64,000 nucleotides of DNA from Ornithinimicrobium avium (lineage in GTDB: Bacteria > Actinomycetota > Actinomycetes > Actinomycetales > Dermatophilaceae). Under the pieces are notes generated by a model that saw only the letters and a list, made by a program, of their open reading frames with translations, had not been told where the DNA came from and ran no database searches. This document shows, piece by piece, positions 25,304 through 34,096 of the stretch. How positions within the stretch are numbered: position 1 is the stretch's first letter; the number at the start of each line of letters is the position of its first letter. Location of the stretch: the NCBI RefSeq assembly GCF_003351765.1, contig NZ_CP031229.1, forward strand, positions 744,001 through 808,000. The letters are read 5' to 3'. The translations under genes were made by a program, and so were the position numbers.

Positions 25304-27542
25304 ATCGGCCGCGACCGGCCCTGCGCGCCACGAGCGAGGCGGTCATGAAGCGCAGCGGCGCCTCGGGGTGCAGCAGCTGGCGCCAGTCGTGCGGCAGCAG
25401 CGTGCGGGGGCTGCCGTGCCGGCGCCGGGCCGTGGCCAGCTCGATCATCCGGGCGGGCGGCACCGAGGTGTCCAGGACCGCCGCGAGCAGGTCGTGGTCG
25501 GCCAGGCTCAGCGGTGCCTCGCAGCCCGGGGCGGTGCGCAGCAGCCGGCCCGTGGTGCCGGCGAGCTCGGCACGCTCCTCCGCGCTCCACCAGTGCGGGT
25601 CGGGGCGGTTGAGCACCGTGCCGAAGACGTGGATGCGCAGCAGCTTGGTGGCGACCGCGCGCCGCCGCCGCGCCGGCAGCTGCGCGAACCACGGGTCGTC
25701 CAGCAGCGCGGTGAGCGCGACGAGCTCGTCGGCCACCGGGCGGGGCACCGCCGTCGTGCGGTCGTCCGCGTCCGTGCCCACGAGGTAGGGCGTGCCGCGG
25801 GCGAGCGCGACGCTGGCTCCCTCGAACAACCGGGTGACGAAGGGGACGTCCTCGCCGGTCTGCGCACCCGGCAGCAGCCGGGCGCCGGTGCGGGCCACCG
25901 CGGCGCGGGACAGCAGCCCGAGCGGGGCGGAGCGGTAGCTGAGCCGGTCCCGCACCAGGTCCAGGCGCTCCTCGCGGCGCGGACGCCGGGCGGGCCGGAC
26001 CCTGGTGGGCGGCGTCGGCACCGCGGCGTCCCCGAGCCGGATCTCGGCGAGGACGACCTCGGCGCCGGTGCGGCCCGCCGTCGCGAGCCAGTTGCGCAGG
26101 GCGCCCGGGGAGAGCCGGTCGTCGCTGCCCATGATGCTGACCCAGGGGGCGGTCGCGGCCTGCAGGCCCGCGGTGAACGGGCCCGCCGGGCTGGCGACCC
26201 CGTCCCGGTGCTCCAGCAGCCGCACCCGCGGATCCCAGCGGGTCTCGTCGGACACGGTGGCCGCGACCGCGTCGGCGTCCAGCCCGTGGCAGACGACGGT
26301 GACGCGCACGTCGAGCTCGTCGGAGCCGTCCAGCACCGAGCGCACCGCGCGGTCGACCGGGCGCTCGAGGGAGTGCGTGGCGACCACGACGTCGACCAGC
26401 GGCGACCCCTGGGGCAGCACGCCGCGGTAGATCTCATCGACCCTCGCTGCGTGCGCCTGCTCGCTGTACGCCTCGACCACGGGCGCCGCGATCTCCTCGG
26501 CGCTCAGCTGGGCGCTGGCCGCCCACACCTGCTCCACGGCGTCCGCCCACGACCCGGGCGCCGAGCCGGGGCGGACGAGCAGCCCGCTGGGCGGCGCGAC
26601 GAAGTCCCGCGGGCCGCCGCTGTCGCCCACGACCACGGGCCGCCCGGCGGCCAGGGCCTCGGCGGCGGCCACGCAGAAGGTCTCGGCGCGCGTGGGCAGC
26701 AGGAAGAGGTCGGACTCCCCCACGATCTGCTGGACCTGCTCCGGCGGGACCGGGCCGGTCAGCCGCAGCGGCACCCCGGCCCGCCGGGCCGCCTCCCGGA
26801 CCTCCTCCCGCAGCGGGCCGTCCCCGACCCAGGTGAGGGAGGCGTCCACGCCACGCACGCGCAGCGCCGCGACCGCCCGCGTCGCTGCCAGCGGGTCCTT
26901 GCGCGGCGCCAGCCCGCCGACGGAGACCACCCGCAAGGGGCCCTCCCTCGTCGTCCCCGGCCCGGTGCCGTCCTCCCGCCCGTCGCGGAGCGGACGCTCG
27001 GTGTCCCGTCGTGCGACCAGCTCCTCGGGCCTGTCCACGATGTTGGGCACGACCACGACCGGTCCGGTGCGCGCCGCACGCACCCCCTCGGCGAGGTGCT
27101 CGCTGACCACGGCCACGACGTCCGGACGGCGGAGCAGCCGCAGGACGCCCGGCCGGGCCGCGCGCAGCGCCGGCGTCAGCGTCCCCGGCGCCAGCAGCCC
27201 GGACCAGTGCTCGGTGTGCACCCACGGCACTCCCGGACGGCGGCCGGTCATCGGCAGCAGCGCCGAGACGGCCATCGTGTGCACGAGGTCCGCCTCCGGC
27301 GCCAGCTCGCGCACCCTGCGTGCCGCCCGCAGGACGTGGTCGGGACGGCGCGGGTCCATGGGGAGGCGCTCCACGGCATACCCCTGACCGTGCTCGTCCT
27401 GACCCAGCAGCGCCGGCGCGCACAGGTGCAGCACCCGCACGTCGTGCCGGGTCGCGATCGCCGCGACGTCGCGGGCCACGAAGACGCCGGTGGCCGGGGA
27501 CGTCGACGTCGGGAACCACGTCGTCACCACGAGCACGCGCAT
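25287..27542 (-). CDS. Two-domain glycosyltransferase, GT4 (N-terminal) fused to GT2 (C-terminal)
   Basis: The 751-residue protein has an N-terminal GT-B domain of the GT4 type (about 1-375). It contains VSVGGLAPRKDP, the donor-binding LLPTRAETFCVAAAEALAAG segment and the acidic E-x7-E pattern. A GT-A family 2 domain follows (about 382-680), with VDVVVATHSLE and the metal-binding SDD near residue 472 (MGSDDR), then a helical tail. The GT2 half is clearly homologous to the N-terminal half of the protein at 31718-34096, where domain order is reversed. The start at 27542 has TAGGTT ending 7 nt upstream. It probably adds two successive sugars to an envelope glycan; sugars and linkage are unknown. 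Confidence 0.85.
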   Translation of the reverse strand: MRVLVVTTWFPTSTSPATGVFVARDVAAIATRHDVRVLHLCAPALLGQDEHGQGYAVERLPMDPRRPDHVLRAARRVRELAPEADLVHTMAVSALLPMTGRRPGVPWVHTEHWSGLLAPGTLTPALRAARPGVLRLLRRPDVVAVVSEHLAEGVRAARTGPVVVVPNIVDRPEELVARRDTERPLRDGREDGTGPGTTREGPLRVVSVGGLAPRKDPLAATRAVAALRVRGVDASLTWVGDGPLREEVREAARRAGVPLRLTGPVPPEQVQQIVGESDLFLLPTRAETFCVAAAEALAAGRPVVVGDSGGPRDFVAPPSGLLVRPGSAPGSWADAVEQVWAASAQLSAEEIAAPVVEAYSEQAHAARVDEIYRGVLPQGSPLVDVVVATHSLERPVDRAVRSVLDGSDELDVRVTVVCHGLDADAVAATVSDETRWDPRVRLLEHRDGVASPAGPFTAGLQAATAPWVSIMGSDDRLSPGALRNWLATAGRTGAEVVLAEIRLGDAAVPTPPTRVRPARRPRREERLDLVRDRLSYRSAPLGLLSRAAVARTGARLLPGAQTGEDVPFVTRLFEGASVALARGTPYLVGTDADDRTTAVPRPVADELVALTALLDDPWFAQLPARRRRAVATKLLRIHVFGTVLNRPDPHWWSAEERAELAGTTGRLLRTAPGCEAPLSLADHDLLAAVLDTSVPPARMIELATARRRHGSPRTLLPHDWRQLLHPEAPLRFMTASLVARRAGRGRSCAPE

Positions 27543-27549
27543 GGACCCC

Positions 27550-27555
27550 AACCTA
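27550..27555 (-). promoter_or_regulatory. -10-like hexamer (TAGGTT) of the GT4-GT2 gene
   Basis: On the minus strand TAGGTT ends 7 nt before the ATG at 27542. With the opposing TACCCT it makes a divergent leaderless promoter pair within 42 bp. Confidence 0.45.
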
Positions 27556-27571
27556 CGCGAGGCGCACCGCA

Positions 27572-27577
27572 TACCCT
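27572..27577 (+). promoter_or_regulatory. -10-like hexamer (TACCCT) of the 2-epimerase gene
   Basis: TACCCT ends 7 nt before the GTG at 27585. The matching element for the divergent glycosyltransferase lies 16 nt away on the other strand. Confidence 0.45.
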
Positions 27578-27584
27578 GTGGCTC

Positions 27585-28640
27585 GTGAAGATCCTCTCCG
27601 TCGTCGGGGCCCGCCCCCAGTTCGTCAAGCTCGCGCCGGTCGCGGCCGAGTGCGCCCGGCGCGGCGTGGAGCACGTGATCGTGCACACGGGGCAGCACTA
27701 CGACCCGGTGCTCTCCGACGTCTTCTTCGCCGACCTGGGCATCCCGGACCCGGACGTGCACCTGGGGGTCGGGTCGGGCAGCCACGGCGCGCAGACGGGC
27801 GCGATCCTGGCGGCGATGGACGCCGTGCTGGAGGAGCACGCCCCGGACTGGGTCCTGGTCTACGGGGACACCAACTCCACCCTGGCCGGTGCCCTGTCGG
27901 CGGTGAAGCTGCACGTGCCGGTGGCGCACCTGGAGGCCGGGCTGCGCTCGTTCAACCGGCGGATGCCCGAGGAGCACAACCGGGTCCTGACCGACCACGC
28001 CGCCGACCTGTGCCTGGCCCCCACCCAGGTCGCGGTCGACCACCTGGCCGACGAGGGCCTGGCCGGCCGGGCGGTGCTCGTGGGCGACGTGATGATCGAC
28101 GTGCTGCACCGGGTCCGCGACGAGCTGGCCGACGTCCCGGCCGTGCTGGCCGAGCTCGGCCAGCAGGAGGGCGCGTTCTCGGTGGCGACCGTCCACCGGG
28201 CGGAGAACACCGACGACCCGGAGCGGCTGCGCGCGGTCGTCGAGGCGCTGCAGCAGGTCGACCACCCGGTCGTGCTCCTGGCCCACCCGCGGCTGCGGGC
28301 CAGGGCGGCCGAGCAGGGTCTGGACCTCGACGGCGGCTCGCTGACCGTCCGCGACCCGCTGCCCTACCCCTCCCTGGTCGGTGCGGTCACCGCCGCCCGC
28401 GGCGTCATCACCGACTCCGGCGGCCTGCAGAAGGAGGCCTTCGCGCTGCGCACGCCGTGCACGACGGTGCGCACCGAGACCGAGTGGGTCGAGACCGTCC
28501 AGCTGGGCTGGAACGTCCTGGTCGAGCCGGGCCCCGGGCTGCGCGACGCCGCCTCGCGACCCGCGCCGCTGCCCACCGGGGCGACCCCCTACGGCGACGG
28601 CCACGCCGCCGCCGCTGTCCTCACCGCCCTCGGCGCCTGA
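27585..28640 (+). CDS. wecB: UDP-N-acetylglucosamine 2-epimerase (WecB/WbpI type)
   Basis: The 351-residue enzyme is a non-hydrolysing UDP-HexNAc 2-epimerase of GT-B-like fold. Diagnostic blocks are GARPQFVKLAPV, HTGQHYDPVLSDVFF, VYGDTNSTLAGAL, HLEAGLRSFNRRMPEEHNR and TDSGGLQKEAF. It interconverts gluco- and manno-configured UDP-HexNAc sugars. In this locus it could act as WecB (making UDP-ManNAc) or, with the WbpB/E/D-like genes at 40597-43348, as the last step of a WbpI-type route. The start is a GTG with a TACCCT hexamer upstream. It is divergent from the GT4-GT2 fusion gene. Confidence 0.94.
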   Translation: MKILSVVGARPQFVKLAPVAAECARRGVEHVIVHTGQHYDPVLSDVFFADLGIPDPDVHLGVGSGSHGAQTGAILAAMDAVLEEHAPDWVLVYGDTNSTLAGALSAVKLHVPVAHLEAGLRSFNRRMPEEHNRVLTDHAADLCLAPTQVAVDHLADEGLAGRAVLVGDVMIDVLHRVRDELADVPAVLAELGQQEGAFSVATVHRAENTDDPERLRAVVEALQQVDHPVVLLAHPRLRARAAEQGLDLDGGSLTVRDPLPYPSLVGAVTAARGVITDSGGLQKEAFALRTPCTTVRTETEWVETVQLGWNVLVEPGPGLRDAASRPAPLPTGATPYGDGHAAAAVLTALGA

Positions 28641-28721
28641 CCGGGCCCGCTCCCGCGCCTGACGCCTCCGCGGTGGCGAAATCCGTTGTGCAACCCCGGC
28701 CGGCGTCCGCACACTGAGGTC

Positions 28722-29792
28722 ATGAACATCCAGGTCAGCACGCTCCGACTCGTCCCCGGTGCACCACCGCCCTCGGCGGACCTCGAGGCCTTCGCCGAGG
28801 TGAGCCGTCGTTCCATCGTCGCCACGCTCGGCGACGACGACCTCGCCGACCCGGCCCACGTCGTCATCAGCGCGTTCGCGGAGCAGAACTACCGACGCAA
28901 GATGGTCCTGCTGGCCAGGGACGGCGCCCGGACGCTCGGCGGGCTGTGGCTCGGCCTGCCGCTGAAGGACAACACCTCGCTGGCGGAGGCGTCCTTCTCC
29001 CTGGACCCCGACCACGACCCGGCCCCGGTCGTCGACGCGCTGTGGGCCGGGGCGGTCCCCGTCCTGCGGGCCGAGGGCCGCCGCACCGCGCTGGTCTGGT
29101 CGGACCACGCCGCCGACGCGGACGCCGAGCACGTGGTCCCCCGGACCGGCGTCGGCAGCGTGCCGCGCGACGCCCTCGCCACGGCGCTCCTGGACCTCGG
29201 CTTCGTCCTCGAGCAGGTCGAGCGGCACAGCGTCCTGGCCGTGGCACCCGCGCTCGAGCGCGCCGCGGCCGAGCTGCCGGCCGCCCGGCAGGCGGCGGGC
29301 ACCGCATACCGGACGCTCGGCTGGGTCGGCCCGGTCCCGCCGGAGCGGCGCGGGGCGATGGCTCGACTGATGTCGCGGATGAGCACCGACGTCCCCGCCG
29401 GAGCGCTGGAGCTGGAGGAGGAGGTGTGGGACGCCGACCGGGTGGCCGAGTCCGACCGGGTCTGCGCGCAGGCCGGTCGCGCCCGCGTGATGACGGTGGC
29501 CGAGCACGTGGCGAGCGGGGAGCTGGCCGCCTACACCTACGTCGACCTGCCCGGGGACAAGCCGGCGGTCGGCTACCAGGAGGACACGCTCGTGCACGCC
29601 GACCACCGCGGCCACCGGCTCGGCATGCTCGTCAAGGCCGAGAACCTGCGTCGGGTCGCCGAGCACGCACCGGCCCTCGAGCGGCTGCACACGTGGAACG
29701 CCGACGAGAACGGCCACATGCTCGCGATCAACGAGGCCCTCGGTTTCCGCCCCGCGAGCCACGAGGGTGCCTGGCAGCTGGCAGGGGTCTGA
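28722..29792 (+). CDS. GNAT family N-acetyltransferase with two GNAT halves
   Basis: The 356-residue protein contains two GNAT-like halves. The second (about 180-350) has the acetyl-CoA loop HRGHRLGMLVKAENL and a C-terminal WNADENGHMLAINEALGF block typical of N-acetyltransferases. The first half is diverged. The substrate cannot be inferred. The ATG at 28722 is 82 nt after the epimerase stop. A degenerate second copy follows immediately at 29842-30543, so this gene was duplicated in tandem and one copy decayed. Confidence 0.85.
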   Translation: MNIQVSTLRLVPGAPPPSADLEAFAEVSRRSIVATLGDDDLADPAHVVISAFAEQNYRRKMVLLARDGARTLGGLWLGLPLKDNTSLAEASFSLDPDHDPAPVVDALWAGAVPVLRAEGRRTALVWSDHAADADAEHVVPRTGVGSVPRDALATALLDLGFVLEQVERHSVLAVAPALERAAAELPAARQAAGTAYRTLGWVGPVPPERRGAMARLMSRMSTDVPAGALELEEEVWDADRVAESDRVCAQAGRARVMTVAEHVASGELAAYTYVDLPGDKPAVGYQEDTLVHADHRGHRLGMLVKAENLRRVAEHAPALERLHTWNADENGHMLAINEALGFRPASHEGAWQLAGV

Positions 29793-29841
29793 CACGCCGC
29801 TGACCGTTGTGCCGGCGTGGTCCCCGGCGCCACACCGAGGG

Positions 29842-30543
29842 ATGAGCCTGCGGGTCAGCACCCTTCGCCCCTCGCCCGGCGCAGCGCCGCCGTGGGCGGC
29901 CTGTGGGTGCGGATGCCTCTGGTGGACAACACCTCGCTCGCGCAGGTCTCCTCCGTCCTGGACCCGGAGCGCGACCCGACGGACCTCCGGGGAGCACCGC
30001 CTCCCGCGGACCGGCGTGGGCCGGCGAGGGCACGCGGGCCCGCGAGGCCGCGGGCACCGCATACCGGACCCTGAGCTGGGTCGGGCGCACGCCTGCGGAG
30101 CACCTCGACGGTCTTGCCGTCCTCCTGGCCCGGATGAGCACCGACCCGCCCGTCGGGCAGGTGCAGGTCGAGCCCGAGCAGTGGGACGCCGAGCGGGTCG
30201 CCGACACCGAGCGCGCCGGTGAGGCGATGGGCCGTCGGCTCCTCACGACCGCCGCCCAGCACGTGCGGACCGGCCAGCTCGTGGCCTACACCCAGCTGGA
30301 CCGGCCCCTGGACCATCCGGCGACGGCCCACCAGGCGGGCACCCTCGTGCTGCCCGAGCACCGTGGGCACCGGCTCGGGATGCTCGTCAAGGCGGCGAAC
30401 CTGGAGCTGCTGGCCGAGCACGCGCCCGGGGTCCGGCGCGTGCACACCTGGACCGCCGGGGAGAACGACCACATGTCCGCCATCGACGTCGCGCTCGGTG
30501 TCCGTGGGCGCAGCGCCGACGGCGCCTGGCAGCAGACGGGGGG
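29842..30543 (+). pseudogene. Decayed tandem copy of the GNAT acetyltransferase
   Basis: Fragments of the preceding GNAT gene recur in order but in changing frames. MSLRVSTLRPSPGAAPP at 29842 matches its N-terminus. LWVRMPLVDNTSLAQVSS at about 29900 follows, then a short RTGVG remnant. The C-terminal half is long and intact: GTAYRTLSWVGRTPAE through HRGHRLGMLVKAANL to WTAGENDHMSAIDVALG. Comparison with the intact copy implies at least three internal deletions. The C-terminal GNAT part alone remains open for about 490 nt, so a truncated protein cannot be excluded. Unlike the frameshifts elsewhere, these losses are too large for simple sequencing errors. Confidence 0.75.
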
Positions 30544-30569
30544 TATGACGTCCGCCGCGCGGGTGCGCC

Positions 30570-31721
30570 TCATCCGTTCACCCGCGCAGCGAGCGCGTCG
30601 ACCGCCCGGGCCCACCCGCCGACCTGCTCCTCGGCAGAGAGCTCGTGCGCGGCCGCGGCCGCGGCCGCCTTGTAGCGGCGCACGTCCTCGCCGCTGAGCC
30701 CGTCGAGAGCCGACGCGAGGGCCTCGGCGGTGAAGTCGTCGGTCACGACGCCGAGGCCGTGGCGGCGCACGAGCGCGGCCATCTCCGGGCTGGGCCCGAC
30801 GACGAGCGCCAGCCGGCCCTGGACGAAGTCGAAGACCTTGTTGGGCAGCGCCCACAGGTGGTTGAACGACACGGGCGGCAGCACGTAGACGCCCACGTCG
30901 TGGGCGTTGAGCCTCGCCGGGAGCTCGTGCGGCGCGACCGGCGGGTGGAGCCGCACCCGGTCGGACGCGGCATACCTCGTCCGGAGCTCCTCGAGGTAGC
31001 CCGGGTCGTTGCCCATCAGGTACAGGTCGAGCGTCATCGGCGCGGTCACCAGGTCCATCGCCGCCAGGATCACGTCGAGACGGTGCCGCTGGGCGTTGCC
31101 CGAGTGGACGAGCCGCAGGGGTCCCCCCTGCGGCACGGGCGTCGGCTCGAGGTCGACGAAGTTGGGCGCGTTGACGACGACACCGGCGCGGATCCCGAAC
31201 CGCATCCGGTACTCCCGCGCGATCCCCTCGCCCACGGTCGTCACCGAGTCGGCACGCTGGCCGTAGGTGCGCACCAGCCACCGGTAGTAGGGCGCGACGA
31301 AGAGCCGCCAGCGCCGGTTCTCCTCGTTCTGCCGGGGGTGGTACTCGTGCAGGTCCGCGTGCACCCCGCCCGGAGCCGCCAGGTCGAGCGCCAGCGGGAC
31401 GGTGTCGATGTCGTCGGCCAGCACCACGTCGACCGTTCTCGCCCGGTCCTCGAGCAGCCGGGCGGCAGCGCGGACCACCGGGGAGCTGCGGTATGCCGCC
31501 TCGAACCGGCGGGCGACCAGCAGCCGGCGGTCCTTGTGCCAGCTGACGACGTCGTCGGGCAGGCGAAGGTGCTGCACCACCCCGTCAGGTGCCTCGCCGT
31601 AGCCGAGGGTGGTCACGGCGTACCGGTCGGCGAAGAGGCGGACCTGGCGCAGCACGCGCGCGTCCGAGCGCAACGGGCTGAAGGACATGATCAGCAGGCG
31701 CGGTCGGGGGTCGGGCCTCAT
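30570..31721 (-). CDS. Glycosyltransferase family 4-like protein
   Basis: The 383-residue GT-B protein begins RLLIMSFSPLRSDARVLRQV and has an ADDIDTVPLALDLA block. The donor-side domain contains LRLVHSGNAQRH and PNKVFDFVQGRLALVVGPSP, with an acidic pair near the C-terminus. It is homologous to the C-terminal half of the upstream protein at 31718-34096, including the SFSP-SDARVL and PPVSFN-ALPNKVFD segments, so one arose by duplication. Its start overlaps the upstream stop (ATGA at 31718-31721), and it is the last gene of the exporter/glycosyltransferase operon. Confidence 0.85.
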   Translation of the reverse strand: MRPDPRPRLLIMSFSPLRSDARVLRQVRLFADRYAVTTLGYGEAPDGVVQHLRLPDDVVSWHKDRRLLVARRFEAAYRSSPVVRAAARLLEDRARTVDVVLADDIDTVPLALDLAAPGGVHADLHEYHPRQNEENRRWRLFVAPYYRWLVRTYGQRADSVTTVGEGIAREYRMRFGIRAGVVVNAPNFVDLEPTPVPQGGPLRLVHSGNAQRHRLDVILAAMDLVTAPMTLDLYLMGNDPGYLEELRTRYAASDRVRLHPPVAPHELPARLNAHDVGVYVLPPVSFNHLWALPNKVFDFVQGRLALVVGPSPEMAALVRRHGLGVVTDDFTAEALASALDGLSGEDVRRYKAAAAAAAHELSAEEQVGGWARAVDALAARVNG

Positions 31722-34096
31722 GCGTGCCGCCCGCGTCCGGCGATCCCCCGCACGGACTCCACCCACCGCCGCGACTGCTCGGCGTCGGAGAGTTCCCGGG
31801 CCGCGGCGTGGGAGGCGGCCTTGAACCCCCCGACCGCGTCCGGCTCCAGCGTGCGCACCGCGTCCGCGACCGACCGCGCGTCGAACCCGGCTGCGACCTC
31901 ACCGAGGCCGTGGTCGTGCACGAGACGGGCCATCTCCGGGCTGGGCCCGACGAGCAGGCCCAGCCGCGCCTGGACGTAGTCGAAGACCTTGTTGGGCAGG
32001 GCGTTGGCGTTGTTGAACGAGACCGGCGGCAGCACGTGCACGCCGACGTCGTAGCCGTTGAGGGTGGCCGGCAGCTCGGCGTACGGCACGGGGTCGTGCA
32101 CGGTGACGACGCCGCCGCTCGCGTCGGCCGCCGCCCGCAGCTCCTGCAGGTAGCCGGGGTCGTTGGGGGTCAGGTAGAGGTCCAGCCTCACGTCGGCGCC
32201 CTCCCCCGCCGCCGCGACGACCGCCTCGAGCATGACGTGCAGGTCCCGGTTGCGCAGGCAGGCACCCGAGTGGACCAGCCGCAGCGGCGAGCCCACCGGG
32301 CCCGGCGAGAGGTCGGCGTACGGTGCGGCGTTGGTCACGACGCCGACCTCGACGCCGAACTGCTCGGCATACTCCTGGGCGATCCGCCGGCTGACGGTCG
32401 TGACCGCCGCGCACCGCGGCAGGAACCGCCGGCACAGCCACTCCTGGTAGGGCGAGATCCGCCGCATCCACGCCTCGTCCTCCTCGTGCAGGCGCGGGAA
32501 GTACTCGTGCAGGTCGGCGTGCACCCCGGCGCGGGGCCGCAGGGCCAGCGCGAGCGGGACCGCGTCGAGGTCGTCGGCCAGGATCACGTCGGCCGTGCCG
32601 GCGGGCAGGTGCCGCCGGACCCAGCGCACGCCGGCCTGCGTCCCGTAGGCGGCGCGGTAGGCCCGGGCGGTGATGAGCCGCCCGTCCAGCTGGTTCTGGG
32701 CCACGTCGGGGACCCGCAGGTGCGCGGCCACCCCGTCCGGGGCGGGCCCGTAGCCGCACGTCACCACGTGGAAGTCCCGCGAGAGGTGGCGCACCTGCTT
32801 GAGCACGCGGGCGTCGGAGGCGATCGGGCTGAAGGAGAGCACCAGCACGCGCGGGCGCTCCGCGTCGTGGAGGGTATGGGGTGCGTCGCCACCGCGCGCG
32901 AGGAACCCTCGACCCCGGGTCGAGGCGAGGCTCAAGGAGTGGTCGAGGTGCTGGCGGACCGTCGACTCGGGGTCGAGGTTGTGCCGGGGGTCGGGGGTGA
33001 GCAGGATGTCCCAGCGCGAGGCCCCGGCCCGGTGGCGCGAGGCTGCGGCGACCGCGTCGGTGTCCGGGGCGGTCAGCAGCGCGTCGAGCAGCGCGCGGTC
33101 GGCACGGTGCAGGGCACGCTCCGCGTCGGGACCCAGCGCCAGCAGCTCGCGGACCAGGGACCGGACCCACGCCGCCTCGCCGGGCGCCCAGTCCACCGGT
33201 GAGGGGCGGCGCCGGACCGCGCCGAGGACGTGGATGCGCAGCGTCTTGACCACGATCGCGCGCCGCGCCGGCTCCGGCAGCGCCGCGAGCCAGCGCAGGC
33301 CGGGCAGCCGGGCCTGCGCCGCGAGCTCGTCGGCCAGGGGGCGCCGGGCGTGGGTGACGCGGGCCGCGGCGACCTCCGGCGCGGCGCCACCGGTGCCGAT
33401 GACGTAGGGCGGCAGGTCGGGGGCGTAGTCGATCCGCTCCCCCGAGCTGGCCAGCCGCAGGGACAGCTCGGTGTCCTCGCCGGTGGCCAGGCCGGGCGTG
33501 AGCGGGCCGACAGGGTGCTCCGCGCCGGGCTCGAGCAGCCCCAGGTCCACCAGCACCGAGCGGCGCAGCAGGCCCAGCGGCGCGGTCCGGTAGGCGAGCC
33601 GGTCCAGGACGAGGTCCAGGTCCCGTGTCCTCCCCGGGCGCGTGCGCGGGGTCGGGACCAGCTCGCCGTCGTCGGTCTCCAGGCGCGCCACCAGCCACGC
33701 CGACCCCAGCTCGTCGCCGAGCGCGGCCCAGGCGCCCAGGGCGCCGGCGGCGAAGCGGTCGTCCGAGCCGATGATGCTCACCCAGCGGCCGTCGGCAGCG
33801 GCCAGGCCGGCGTTGAACGGGCCCGCGGGCGAGCGCAGGGCGTCGCGCAGCTCCAGGTAGCGCACGTGGACGGACACGTCCTCCTGCCCCGCCGCCTCGA
33901 GGTCGGCCTCCACCCGTCCTCGCACGTCGGCGGCGTCCAGCCCGTGGCAGACCACGGTCACGCGCACCCGGTGGCCCGACGGCAGGATCCCCGCAAGGTC
34001 GGCGCCGCGCAGCGCGGAGAGCACGGTCGTCCCGACCGGGCGGGCCGGGTCGTGCACGGCGACGACCACGTCGACGTCGACCTCCGGCAGCCTCAT
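31718..34096 (-). CDS. Two-domain glycosyltransferase, GT2 (N-terminal) fused to GT4 (C-terminal)
   Basis: The 792-residue protein carries a GT-A family 2 domain first (about 7-330; VDVVVAVHDPARP and the metal-binding IIGSDDR). A linker follows, then a GT-B family 4-like domain (about 413-792; SFSPIASDARVLKQV, LRLVHSGACLRNRDL, NALPNKVFDYVQARLGL). The GT2 half matches the C-terminal half of the protein at 25287-27542, and the GT4 half matches the stand-alone protein at 30570-31721. Its start overlaps the ABC exporter stop (ATGA at 34093-34096). It likely performs two consecutive transfers on a glycan that the neighbouring exporter moves. Confidence 0.85.
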   Translation of the reverse strand: MRLPEVDVDVVVAVHDPARPVGTTVLSALRGADLAGILPSGHRVRVTVVCHGLDAADVRGRVEADLEAAGQEDVSVHVRYLELRDALRSPAGPFNAGLAAADGRWVSIIGSDDRFAAGALGAWAALGDELGSAWLVARLETDDGELVPTPRTRPGRTRDLDLVLDRLAYRTAPLGLLRRSVLVDLGLLEPGAEHPVGPLTPGLATGEDTELSLRLASSGERIDYAPDLPPYVIGTGGAAPEVAAARVTHARRPLADELAAQARLPGLRWLAALPEPARRAIVVKTLRIHVLGAVRRRPSPVDWAPGEAAWVRSLVRELLALGPDAERALHRADRALLDALLTAPDTDAVAAASRHRAGASRWDILLTPDPRHNLDPESTVRQHLDHSLSLASTRGRGFLARGGDAPHTLHDAERPRVLVLSFSPIASDARVLKQVRHLSRDFHVVTCGYGPAPDGVAAHLRVPDVAQNQLDGRLITARAYRAAYGTQAGVRWVRRHLPAGTADVILADDLDAVPLALALRPRAGVHADLHEYFPRLHEEDEAWMRRISPYQEWLCRRFLPRCAAVTTVSRRIAQEYAEQFGVEVGVVTNAAPYADLSPGPVGSPLRLVHSGACLRNRDLHVMLEAVVAAAGEGADVRLDLYLTPNDPGYLQELRAAADASGGVVTVHDPVPYAELPATLNGYDVGVHVLPPVSFNNANALPNKVFDYVQARLGLLVGPSPEMARLVHDHGLGEVAAGFDARSVADAVRTLEPDAVGGFKAASHAAARELSDAEQSRRWVESVRGIAGRGRHA

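Noticed and set aside
29903..30697. The 264-codon frame over the second GNAT copy taken as an intact gene.
   Set aside because: Its first part is out-of-frame sequence; only the C-terminal half matches GNAT, and the true N-terminal fragments lie in other frames.
31899..33698. A long minus-strand frame overlapping the GT2-GT4 gene in another phase.
   Set aside because: It is a shadow: the overlapping frame shows clear glycosyltransferase motifs, this one is Ala/Arg/Gly/Pro low complexity.
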